Made by a program: the position numbers and the translations under genes. A stretch of 64,000 nt of DNA, from assembly GCA_021799275.1 (NCBI GenBank), contig JAJZAT010000006.1:1-64000 (forward strand), read 5' to 3'. The notes under the pieces are model-generated. The model had not been told where the DNA came from. It did not search any database and saw only the letters and a program-made list of their open reading frames with translations. This DNA is from Bacillota bacterium. GTDB lineage: Bacteria; Bacillota; Sulfobacillia; JAJZYS01; JAJYTV01. Shown one piece after another: positions 44,585 to 51,568 of this stretch; positions within the stretch are counted from its first letter, which is position 1, and each line of letters starts with the position of its first letter.

Positions 44585-45261
44585 TGCGCCCCGACCTCAC
44601 GGAACGCCTGCTGCGCCTGGGTACCGCCGAGCGCGACCTTCTCCAGGATCTCTATCAGGCGCGTTTCGCGACGCGTGCGCAGGCGGAAGACCTGGCGGTC
44701 CTCGCCGGTGGCGATCTGCCGGGGCTGCTCGCGAGCGGCCTCGCTCGCGAGGTGACCGGGGAGACGGAGAGCGTCGTCTACCTGGGACAGAGTGGGACCC
44801 GTGCCGCCCTGGCCATGCTGGGGGAGGAGGTGGCGAACGGCCAGCGGGCCTACGCCGCGTTGCGCCTGGGTCACGAACTGCGGCGCACGGCGCTCTACGT
44901 CGCCTTGCGCCGAGCCGGCATGCCTGCGGCGGCCTATCGGGCGGAGCCGCGCCTCGGCTATCGCAGCGCCGCAGGCCTCGGCGAGCGTACCCTCGTGCCG
45001 GACGCGCTCGTTCGCACCGTGGCGGGCGAGGCCCTGATCGAGGTGGACCGCGCCACGGAGGGGCAAGGCCAGCTTCGGCACAAGTGGCTGCGCTACCGTG
45101 AGTGGCAGGAGGACGGACCGCGGCGCGACCTCTATGTGCTCGCGGACGCCAGGGCGCCAGTCGAGGCGAGCCTGAGGGCGGCGGGCCTCGGGGCGACGGT
45201 GCTCGAGGAGCCATGGCAGCTCGCGCGCCTCATCTGGCTGCAGGCAGCGGCGCAGGTCTAG
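44584..45261 (+). CDS. Replication-relaxation (Replic_Relax) family protein
   Basis: A 225-aa protein. Residues 10-75 look like a winged helix (ERDLLQDLYQARFATRAQAEDLAVL) and residues 130-175 carry the family's core LVPDALVRTVAGEALIEVDRATEGQGQLRHKWLRY, with an E-D...K pattern reminiscent of restriction-like nucleases. The family was named from plasmid replication or mobilisation loci. Translation is coupled to the VirD4-like gene (one-base overlap), so the two form a unit. Its stop overlaps the convergent YtaF-like gene by four bases. Biochemical activity is unproven. Confidence 0.8.
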   Translation: MRPDLTERLLRLGTAERDLLQDLYQARFATRAQAEDLAVLAGGDLPGLLASGLAREVTGETESVVYLGQSGTRAALAMLGEEVANGQRAYAALRLGHELRRTALYVALRRAGMPAAAYRAEPRLGYRSAAGLGERTLVPDALVRTVAGEALIEVDRATEGQGQLRHKWLRYREWQEDGPRRDLYVLADARAPVEASLRAAGLGATVLEEPWQLARLIWLQAAAQV

Positions 45262-45851
45262 ACAAGATCCTTGATGCCGATGAGGATCAGCAGGACCCCC
45301 GCGGCGACGGTGGCCTTGGGGCCGAGCCAACTGCCCGGGGCCCTGCGGCCCACGTGCTCTCCGGCGAGCAGCGTCGCGAAGCTCAGTAGGCCCGTCGCGA
45401 GCGCGAGCAGCCACGGCGGCAGGCCCACCATGCCGCCGCCGAAGCCGCCGGCCCAGGCGTTCAGGCCGAGCCCGACCGACAGCGCCAGCGATTCCATGAC
45501 GGAGATGTCGCCCGAGAGGTCGACGTCGGCTTGCTCCGGGTGGTAGACGAGGCCGATCGCATCCTTGGTCGCCGTGGACGGCGCAGGCGCCCTGCGTGGC
45601 CACAGCACCCAGATGCCTACGGCGATGATGACGGCCGAGCCGATGATGTTGGCGATCTCCGGCCTCAGAACGTGGCCGATGCCAAGGCCCGCATAGGCCA
45701 CCACGAGCGTGCCTGCGGCGGCTACGAGCGCAATGAAGAAATTGCTGCGGAACGGGATGCCGATCTTGCGCACGCCGTAGGCGACGCCAACCCCAAGGTT
45801 GTCGAGATTGCCGGCGATGCCGATCAAGACGGCCAGAACGAGCGCGTGCAT
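45258..45851 (-). CDS. ytaF: YtaF/MntP-like sporulation membrane protein
   Basis: A 197-aa, six-helix membrane protein. NLDNLGVGVAYGVRKIGIP near the start and ESLALSVGLGLNAWAGGFGGGM in the middle are the two duplicated Asp/Glu-Ser-Leu-Ala family motifs, here with Asn-Leu-Asp-Asn and Glu-Ser-Leu-Ala. The spacing and C-terminal half fit YtaF of spore formers better than the manganese exporter MntP. Start ATG 45851 follows GGAGGGAAGG, dropping 37 codons of the track ORF. Function in sporulation is known only by regulon membership. Confidence 0.82.
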   Translation of the reverse strand: MHALVLAVLIGIAGNLDNLGVGVAYGVRKIGIPFRSNFFIALVAAAGTLVVAYAGLGIGHVLRPEIANIIGSAVIIAVGIWVLWPRRAPAPSTATKDAIGLVYHPEQADVDLSGDISVMESLALSVGLGLNAWAGGFGGGMVGLPPWLLALATGLLSFATLLAGEHVGRRAPGSWLGPKATVAAGVLLILIGIKDLV

Positions 45852-45943
45852 GGGCCTTCCCTCCGGGCGACTGCCATGCATGCTATGGCAGGGCGGGGGA
45901 AGGGGTGCCGGGGACGGCGCTCCCATCGGGGCCACCTGATGCC

Positions 45944-45973
45944 TTGTACCATGTGACAACACAGGTGTATAGT
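45944..45973 (+). promoter_or_regulatory. Promoter of the NCS1 permease with overlapping palindrome
   Basis: TTGTAC (45944-45949), 18 bp, TATAGT (45968-45973). The inverted repeat ACACAGGTGT (45959-45968) abuts the -10 box and could be an operator, possibly for NiaR encoded at the far end of the permease gene. That link is an inference. Confidence 0.6.
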
Positions 45974-45998
45974 CTCATGGAGCCTGGAGGTGGTCCCC

Positions 45999-47285
45999 AT
46001 GCGCATCGAGTCCCGCGGCCTCGAGCCTGTCCCCGCCGCGGAACGCCATGGTAAGAGTTCAAGCCTGTTCACGCTCTGGTTTGCAGCAAATCTCGGCATT
46101 CCGCCCTGGTTTCTCGGCGTCCTGCTCTACTCGTTCGGCCTTGGCCTCTGGTGGTCGCTCCTGACGGTGCTGCTCGGCAACCTGATCGGCGCGGCTCTGG
46201 TCGGCTTCGCGTCGGCCATGGGTCCGGAAAGCGGACTGCCGCAGCTCGCGCAGTCGCGCGCGGGGTTCGGCAGCCTCGGCGTCTATCTGCCCGCGGCCCT
46301 CAACTGGCTCTCGTGCCTCGGCTGGTTCGCCGTCAATTCTCTTCTTGGCGGACAGCTGCTCGCGAGCCTGCTCCACCTGCCGGCAGCAGGCGGTATCGTC
46401 CTGATCGGGATTCTGCAGATGGCGATCGGCGCGGTGGGGCACGACATGGTCCACAGCGTGGAGAGGTGGGTCAGCATCCTGCTCGCGCTCACCTTCGCCT
46501 TCTTCACCTGGCGCGCCGCGACCCTGGGCTTCGGCGCACCGACCCAGGGCGGTTTCAGCTGGGCGCCCTTCGCCCTCGGTATCGCCATGATCGCTTCCTA
46601 CGTCTTTTCCTGGGCGCCCTACGCCTCGGACTACTCCCGCTACCTTCCGGCAGGCACCAAGAGAGGGCTCGTCTTCACCTGGACCTTTCTCGGCTCGCTC
46701 GTCTCCTGCCTCTGGGTGGAGGTGATCGGAGTCGCGTTCGCGTCCCATTTCCGCCTGTTCGATGAGGTGCCGCTGCTCCAGGCGGCGTCGGGCGGGCTCG
46801 CCATCTTCGTCTTCGCCGCCGGCATCCTCGGCACCTTGACCGCGAATCTGCTCAACATCTACACCGGCGCCACTTCGCTCCTGGCGCTCGGCATTCGCAT
46901 GCCGCGCTCGCTCGCCGCGCTGCTGGTCGGGGTGTTCGGCACCGCGATCGCGCTGCTCGGCGTGCAGGGCTTCAGCGGTGATTACGAATCGTTCCTGCTG
47001 CTGCTGTCGTACTGGATCGCGCCGTGGCTGGGAGTCGTGCTGTCGGAGGGCCAGGCGACAAGAAACCCCGCGCTCGTGGAGGCGGGGTTCTGGGCATTCC
47101 TGATCGGTCTCGCCGTCTCCGTCCCCTTCATGTCGCAGTCGCTCTTCACGGGACCCGCGGCCAGGGCGATGGGGGGCGCGGACATCGCGTACTACGTCGG
47201 CGGTCTTACGGCCGCTATCCTCTATCTTCTGCTTCGTCGAGGATCCCGAGGCGCGCGAGAGCCTGCCGTCCCTCAGCGAGCGTAG
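45999..47285 (+). CDS. NCS1-family permease (cytosine/purine/allantoin/thiamine type)
   Basis: A 428-aa, 12-helix nucleobase:cation symporter-1 transporter. Family features are SSLFTLWFAANLGIPPWFLGVLLYSFGL, ARAGFGSLGVYLPAALNWLSCLGWF and FSWAPYASDYSRYLP. Start ATG 45999 follows GGAGG by eight bases; the track's GTG is three codons early. Substrate is not readable from sequence, but the gene ends inside the niacin-responsive regulator niaR (71-bp convergent overlap), so nicotinate or nicotinamide uptake is a testable guess. Cytosine or allantoin remain alternatives. Confidence 0.87.
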   Translation: MRIESRGLEPVPAAERHGKSSSLFTLWFAANLGIPPWFLGVLLYSFGLGLWWSLLTVLLGNLIGAALVGFASAMGPESGLPQLAQSRAGFGSLGVYLPAALNWLSCLGWFAVNSLLGGQLLASLLHLPAAGGIVLIGILQMAIGAVGHDMVHSVERWVSILLALTFAFFTWRAATLGFGAPTQGGFSWAPFALGIAMIASYVFSWAPYASDYSRYLPAGTKRGLVFTWTFLGSLVSCLWVEVIGVAFASHFRLFDEVPLLQAASGGLAIFVFAAGILGTLTANLLNIYTGATSLLALGIRMPRSLAALLVGVFGTAIALLGVQGFSGDYESFLLLLSYWIAPWLGVVLSEGQATRNPALVEAGFWAFLIGLAVSVPFMSQSLFTGPAARAMGGADIAYYVGGLTAAILYLLLRRGSRGAREPAVPQRA

Positions 47286-47727
47286 AGACGTCACGTGCTT
47301 CGACGGTGTGGACGTGCGCGCCGCCCGTGAGTACGCTCAGCAGCTGGCCGCCGTGCTCGCGCAGCCGCCCGAGGAAGAGCTCGACGTCCCGGCGCGAGTG
47401 CAGTTCAAGCCCGCCGCGCAATTCGCCGTAGAGGGGATGGTCCACGATGACCTCCTTCACGACGATGCCGAGGTCGACGAGCGTCATCAGTTCGACTTCC
47501 GTCTGCTCCGGCGTGTGGCGCACGGCAAACACGTCGCGCACGCCGATCGGTCCGCTCGCCAGGCGGTAGCCGCTGGTCGTCGCGTCGATCGGGTGGCCCT
47601 CCGCGCGCAGCAGGGCGATGTCGTGCACGATCACCTGCCGGGAGACGCCGAACATGTCGGCGAACTGGCCGCCTGAAATGGGCTCCTTGGCCTCCTTGAG
47701 CACGTCGAGAAGCTCACGTCTGCGCAT
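47215..47727 (-). CDS. niaR: Niacin-responsive transcriptional repressor NiaR
   Basis: A 170-aa repressor. An N-terminal HTH_11 domain (LLDVLKEAKEPISGGQFADMFGVSRQVIVHDIALLRAEG) is followed by a 3H domain with its three namesake His: VDHPLYGEL, LELHSRRDVELFL, and LTGGAHVHTVEA. NiaR proteins bind nicotinic acid with a metal ion and repress NAD-synthesis and niacin-uptake genes. Start ATG 47727 has GGAGG six bases upstream. Promoter TTGCCT-17-TATGCT lies at 47746-47774. No nad genes are in the window, leaving the adjacent permease as the nearest candidate target. Confidence 0.92.
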   Translation of the reverse strand: MRRRELLDVLKEAKEPISGGQFADMFGVSRQVIVHDIALLRAEGHPIDATTSGYRLASGPIGVRDVFAVRHTPEQTEVELMTLVDLGIVVKEVIVDHPLYGELRGGLELHSRRDVELFLGRLREHGGQLLSVLTGGAHVHTVEARDVSTLAEGRQALARLGILDEAEDRG

Positions 47728-47745
47728 GTCCCGCCTCCTGGCCAG

Positions 47746-47774
47746 AGCATAGCGGCAAGGCGCCGGCCAGGCAA
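47746..47774 (-). promoter_or_regulatory. Promoter of niaR
   Basis: On the minus strand TTGCCT (47774-47769), 17 bp, then TATGCT (47751-47746), 19 bp before the start codon region. Confidence 0.6.
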
Positions 47775-47778
47775 TTGT

Positions 47779-47818
47779 GCCAAGCTCTCGCCCGGGACCG
47801 ACCCGGCGAGAGCTTGGC
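47779..47818. repeat. Long inverted repeat between divergent genes
   Basis: GCCAAGCTCTCGCC and GGCGAGAGCTTGGC pair perfectly over 14 bp, with a further CGGG/CCCG inner stem. It lies between the divergent niaR and deacetylase promoters, where a terminator has no obvious gene to serve. It may block divergent read-through or bind a protein. Confidence 0.5.
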
Positions 47819-47862
47819 GCATGTCGTGGCCTGTCCCTGGGGCCTGCCTCCTTACGGCCCGA

Positions 47863-47870
47863 CATAGGAT
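47863..47870 (+). promoter_or_regulatory. Possible sporulation-sigma -10 box
   Basis: CATAGGAT fits the CATAnnnT -10 pattern of sigma-E/sigma-K and would start transcription near 47877, upstream of the preferred deacetylase start at 47910. The -35 is not clear. Confidence 0.3.
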
Positions 47871-47909
47871 GTCGTGTTTCACGGCATCGTCGGTCGAGGG
47901 GGGAGGCCC

Positions 47910-49073
47910 GTGCCGCGGCACGGCCTGAGGCTGCGCGTACCGTCGCCGGGCCTGTTCCGCCCAGGGCTCGGCGTTCTTGCCCTTGTCATCGTCCTCGGCG
48001 CCAGCGGCGTGCACGTCCTCCTGCGCGCCGCTGCGCCGTCGGTTCGCTGGCACGTCAGCACGGCCAGGGACACTTTGCGCATCTGGCTGCGCCCTGGTGC
48101 AAGCCCTCTTGCGGGCTACGTGACGCGGGAGACCACATGGACCGCCTTCGGCGAGACGGAGCCGGCCACGGCCGCCTTGACCCTAGACCTGCGGCCCGGC
48201 GAGATCGTCTCGACGCGGGTGACGGTGGCGGGGCCGGACCCCGAGACGAAACGTATCCTGGCCGTCGCGCCGGTGCCACCCAAGATCGCCGGGGAGGAGG
48301 AGACCGCGGGTTCGCTCGTCCTGCGATCCTCCGAACCGCTCATCGCCGTCCGCGGCCTGCCGCCCGGAAGCTGGCAACCTGCCGCGCCGGGCGTCGTGAC
48401 ACTGACGCGCGGCGTCGCCGCGCAATCCTACCGGATCGTGGCGGTCGGGGCATGGGGCGGCCGGAGCGTCTGGCGCGTCACCGTGCCCGCGCTACCGGAG
48501 GCGCCGGTCGTCTGGTTCGGTCCCAGCCGAGACGGGCAGGTCTACCTGACCATCGACGACGGGTGGTATCCTAGCCGCTATCTCCTGCAGCTCATGCGGC
48601 GGCGGCATGTGCCGGTCACGGCGTTCCTGATCGCGAGAGCGGCGGAGGGGAACCCCGGCTACTGGCGCGATTTCGTTGCGGCCGGCGGGGTGATCGAGGA
48701 TCACACGGTAGACCACGCGGATCTCGCGCAGCTGTCCTTCGCGGACGCTGCGGCCGAGTGGCGGGGCCCGATCGCGGATTATCCCGCCTGGTTCGGCGTG
48801 CCCGCCCCCACCATGGGCCGGCCTCCGTACGGGCGGGTGAGCGCCGCGGTGCGCGCGGCCGCGGCCGCCGCCGGGCTCAAGGAACTCGTGATGTGGAGCG
48901 CCGAATGGCTGCCGGGCAAAGGCATCGAAACCTGGAACGGCGGCCCGCTGCAGGCCGGCGACATCATCCTGCTGCACTGGGTGCCCGGCGTCGGCCACGA
49001 GCTTGCGCGCCTTTTGAAGACGCTGGGCAAGGACGGTTTGCACCCCGCGCCGCTCAGCCTCGGCACCGGGTAG
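47910..49073 (+). CDS. Polysaccharide deacetylase (NodB domain, membrane-anchored)
   Basis: A 387-aa protein with one N-terminal membrane helix (LGVLALVIVLGASGVHVLL) and a linker domain of about 150 residues. A C-terminal NodB carbohydrate esterase 4 domain follows: TIDDGW (metal Asp pair), DHTVDHADL (two His ligands), RPPYG, and DIILLHW. The deacetylase likely acts on peptidoglycan or a surface glycan outside the cell. Start GTG 47910 follows GGGGGGAGG; the track start at 47874 overlaps a possible -10 box. PdaA-like roles in the spore cortex are possible but unproven. Confidence 0.85.
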   Translation: MPRHGLRLRVPSPGLFRPGLGVLALVIVLGASGVHVLLRAAAPSVRWHVSTARDTLRIWLRPGASPLAGYVTRETTWTAFGETEPATAALTLDLRPGEIVSTRVTVAGPDPETKRILAVAPVPPKIAGEEETAGSLVLRSSEPLIAVRGLPPGSWQPAAPGVVTLTRGVAAQSYRIVAVGAWGGRSVWRVTVPALPEAPVVWFGPSRDGQVYLTIDDGWYPSRYLLQLMRRRHVPVTAFLIARAAEGNPGYWRDFVAAGGVIEDHTVDHADLAQLSFADAAAEWRGPIADYPAWFGVPAPTMGRPPYGRVSAAVRAAAAAAGLKELVMWSAEWLPGKGIETWNGGPLQAGDIILLHWVPGVGHELARLLKTLGKDGLHPAPLSLGTG

Positions 49074-49083
49074 CAAGGAAAAA

Positions 49084-49106
49084 GGGCGCGCCCGCCGGGC
49101 GCGCCC
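49084..49106 (+). terminator. Terminator after deacetylase gene
   Basis: GGGCGCGCCC-GCC-GGGCGCGCCC, a 10-bp perfect stem preceded by GGAAAAA (so also T-rich for the minus-strand gene that converges here). Confidence 0.8.
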
Positions 49107-49120
49107 TGAGATGCCGGACC

Positions 49121-49561
49121 TTATTCCGCGAGTTCCTCGACCGCCGCGGCCTCGACCGCGATCTGCGGCGTGACGTCGACGTTGGCCGGCGTGATCGCCT
49201 GCAAGAGCTTCGACTTGAGTTCCGAGTACTCGGACAGGCGCGTCTCGATCGCGCGGTCCAGGTCGCGACGCCGACGACCCAGGTCGTCAAGCTCGCGGGC
49301 GAGCGCCGCCAGACGCTGCGTCAGCACCATCATGTCGCGGCCCCGTCCCATGGCGCGGATCTTGCGCTGCCGCGGGCGGCGCGGGTTTTGACGCGCAAGT
49401 TCACGGCCGATTGTCAGGGCAAGGCCACGGGCCGAGCGATTGAGTTCCACAGCAAGCTCTTGGGCCAGATCACGGATCTGGGCGCCTTCGCGCACCTTCG
49501 CCGTCATCTTGCGGATCTCGGCGATCTCGTCGTCTGTATACGGGCCAGTGCGGACGGACAC
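49121..49561 (-). CDS. RsfA/Myb-like regulator candidate with coiled coil
   Basis: A 146-aa protein. Residues 5-55 (PYTDDEIAEIRKMTAKVREG...LAVELNRSARGLALTIGREL) resemble the SANT/Myb-like DNA-binding helices of RsfA-type prespore regulators, with repeated acidic/basic helices. Residues 75-125 form a coiled coil (LARELDDLGRRRRDLDRAIETRLSEYSELKSKLL). Start GTG 49561 follows GGAGG by seven bases. A CATACTGT box on the minus strand at 49590-49597 fits sporulation sigma factors. Assignment is tentative; no DNA target is known. Confidence 0.6.
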   Translation of the reverse strand: MSVRTGPYTDDEIAEIRKMTAKVREGAQIRDLAQELAVELNRSARGLALTIGRELARQNPRRPRQRKIRAMGRGRDMMVLTQRLAALARELDDLGRRRRDLDRAIETRLSEYSELKSKLLQAITPANVDVTPQIAVEAAAVEELAE

Positions 49562-49589
49562 GTTGTAGCCTCCTTCAGGTTTACACAGC

Positions 49590-49624
49590 ACAGTATGCGC
49601 TAGCGATACGATACTCCATACATT
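49590..49624. promoter_or_regulatory. Divergent candidate sigma-E/K boxes
   Basis: CATACTGT on the minus strand (49597-49590) and CATACATT on the plus strand (49617-49624) both match the CATAnnnT -10 of mother-cell sigma factors; the latter equals the sigma-E form CATACAnT. They lie between the RsfA-like and SpoIID-type genes, in an AT-rich stretch. -35 elements are weak. Confidence 0.35.
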
Positions 49625-49708
49625 TCGTTGTGTCCATTGTCTTGTCTGGCGTCTTCAGCGCATTAGTAAGTGAGAAATGCAGCGGGAGCAGATCGTTAGG
49701 ACACAGAA

Positions 49709-49730
49709 CATGGCGATTTTTGTCGCCATG
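49709..49730 (+). repeat. Hairpin in SpoIID-type leader
   Basis: CATGGCGA-TTTTTG-TCGCCATG, an 8-bp stem with a T-rich loop, about 50 bp before the preferred start codon of the SpoIID-type gene. Possible leader structure. Confidence 0.35.
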
Positions 49731-49777
49731 GCATTACGGAATGTCTATAAAAGAACACCAGTCGTCAGAAGGTTCCT

Positions 49778-51568
49778 ATGTTGTGCGAGGCGGAGCGAGC
49801 AGGGAGGAAGGGAGACAAAAGCTGTCGAACGCGCAGAATCATGGTCAACCCCTTCCGGCGGCTTGGTACGGCCGCGCTGCTCGTGCTTGCCCTGGCCCTC
49901 GTGCCCACCTTGTCAGGGATAGCGTCCGCCCAGACGGCGCCCGACATTCGCGTCGGGCTCTATGTGGGATCGGCTGCGCGCCCCGCGGTGACGCTTGCGC
50001 CGGCCGGTCCGAGCCAGAATGTCGTCTATGCCGTCGGACAGGCCCAAACGGAACTGCCTGGTCAGAGCTATGTGCGGATGCTGGGCTATCGCGACCTCGT
50101 CAGCCAGACGACCGACCTCACGACGGGCCAATCCGCGGTGGCGGCTCTGGCGGCCGCGGGCCATCCCGCCTATCTCGAACTGACGCCGCCGGGCGTCTAC
50201 GACGTATTCTCAGGTCCGTACGCGACGTCGGCCGCCGCCCAGGCGGCCACCACGACCGAAACGGCGGTTTACGGCCCCTACGGCGTGCTCATTCCGGACC
50301 AGACGACGCTCGCGGCGGCGCAGATGCTGTCGGCACCCTACTGGCAGGGTGGGACGCCGGCCTATCCGATCCTGACCGCGCAGGGGTGGGGGGTGCTGGT
50401 CGGGCAGTACGCGAGCGCCGCGGCGGCGCAGCCGGAGCTTGCGATGGTGCAGGCGCAGTACCCCACGGCGGCTCTATACCAACCGAGCGGCACGGAGCTG
50501 ATGGTGCAGGTGCCGAGCGGCGCGACGTCCTTCCTTGCCGCCTCGCAGAGCGGATTCACCGCATCGGGCGACGGCGGCGTTCTCTCGGTGCAGGGCACGG
50601 CCTACAGGGGCAGCCTGTCCTTCGCCCTCGCGGGGACGCGCCTGCAGGTGATCAACACGCTGCCGCTCGAGCAGTATCTGTACGGCGTCGTGCCGTCCGA
50701 GATGCCGGCAAGCTGGTCCCAGGCGGCCCTGGAGGCGCAGGCGGTGGCGTCGCGCAGCTATGCGCTCTTCGCCATGGAGCACGTCGCGGCGGGAAGCCTC
50801 TTCGACGTCTACGGCTCCACCTTGAGCCAGGCCTATGGCGGCTACTCCGCCGAGCAGCCCAGCTCGAGCGCGGCGGTGGACGCGACGGCCAACATCGTCA
50901 TGACCTACCAGGGGCAGGTCATCGACGCGGTGTTCTCCGCGGACTCCGGCGGGGCGACCGAGAACTCGGAGAACGTGTGGTCCGCGGTGGTGCCGTATTT
51001 GAGAGGCGTCGACGAGTTGCCAGGCTACAAGCCGACGACGTGGACCATCACCCTGACGGCGACCCAGATCGCGAACCTCGTCTTGAACTGGAGCGGCACG
51101 GCCATCGGCGCGCTTGAGCAGATGGTGCTGCAGGGTACGTCCCAGACCTTCTCAGGCAGGCCGCTCTCGGTGCTGTTCGAGGGATCGCAGGGACAGTACA
51201 CCGTGTACAAGGACAGCATCCGGGGTCTTTTGCGCCTGCCGTCGACCCTCTTCACCGTCACGACCAACGCTTCGGTGACCGTGGAGGGCGCCGACGGACA
51301 GACGACGCTGCCGAGTCTCGCCGGGAGCGTGGCGGAAGGGGCGTCGGGGGTAGCGCAGATGCCAGCCCAGCTGTCGGCCGAGGGGGCAGACGGCCAGCAG
51401 GCGACCTACCCGCTCGCCGCCTCGACCTACGTCCTGCACGGGCGCGGCAACGGGCACGGGGTCGGGATGAGCCAGGACGGCGCCCAGTACATGGCCGAGC
51501 AGGGCATGACCTATCAGCAGATCTTGAGCCACTATTACACGGGGGTTTCCTTCACCCCGGACAACTGA
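49778..51568 (+). CDS. SpoIID/LytB-domain exported protein with SPOR-like region
   Basis: A 596-aa exported protein related to SpoIID, the lytic transglycosylase that thins septal peptidoglycan during engulfment. Residues of about 120-230 look like SPOR-type repeats (YDVFSGPYATSAAAQAA, GVLVGQYASAAAAQPEL). The SpoIID domain spans 290-450 with NTLPLEQYLYGVVPSEMPASW, ALEAQAVASRSYAL, and ends with HGRGNGHGVGMSQDGAQYMA. Length and SPOR region suggest an amidase-enhancer type (LytB) rather than SpoIID itself. ATG 49778 has AAGG upstream; ATG 49841 is an alternative. Its 3' end overlaps otsA by 34 bp. Confidence 0.88.
   Translation: MLCEAERAGRKGDKSCRTRRIMVNPFRRLGTAALLVLALALVPTLSGIASAQTAPDIRVGLYVGSAARPAVTLAPAGPSQNVVYAVGQAQTELPGQSYVRMLGYRDLVSQTTDLTTGQSAVAALAAAGHPAYLELTPPGVYDVFSGPYATSAAAQAATTTETAVYGPYGVLIPDQTTLAAAQMLSAPYWQGGTPAYPILTAQGWGVLVGQYASAAAAQPELAMVQAQYPTAALYQPSGTELMVQVPSGATSFLAASQSGFTASGDGGVLSVQGTAYRGSLSFALAGTRLQVINTLPLEQYLYGVVPSEMPASWSQAALEAQAVASRSYALFAMEHVAAGSLFDVYGSTLSQAYGGYSAEQPSSSAAVDATANIVMTYQGQVIDAVFSADSGGATENSENVWSAVVPYLRGVDELPGYKPTTWTITLTATQIANLVLNWSGTAIGALEQMVLQGTSQTFSGRPLSVLFEGSQGQYTVYKDSIRGLLRLPSTLFTVTTNASVTVEGADGQTTLPSLAGSVAEGASGVAQMPAQLSAEGADGQQATYPLAASTYVLHGRGNGHGVGMSQDGAQYMAEQGMTYQQILSHYYTGVSFTPDN

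Noticed and set aside
43076-45261. Integrative conjugative element
   Set aside because: No relaxase, integrase, VirB genes, direct repeats or tRNA target site are visible around the VirD4-like pair.
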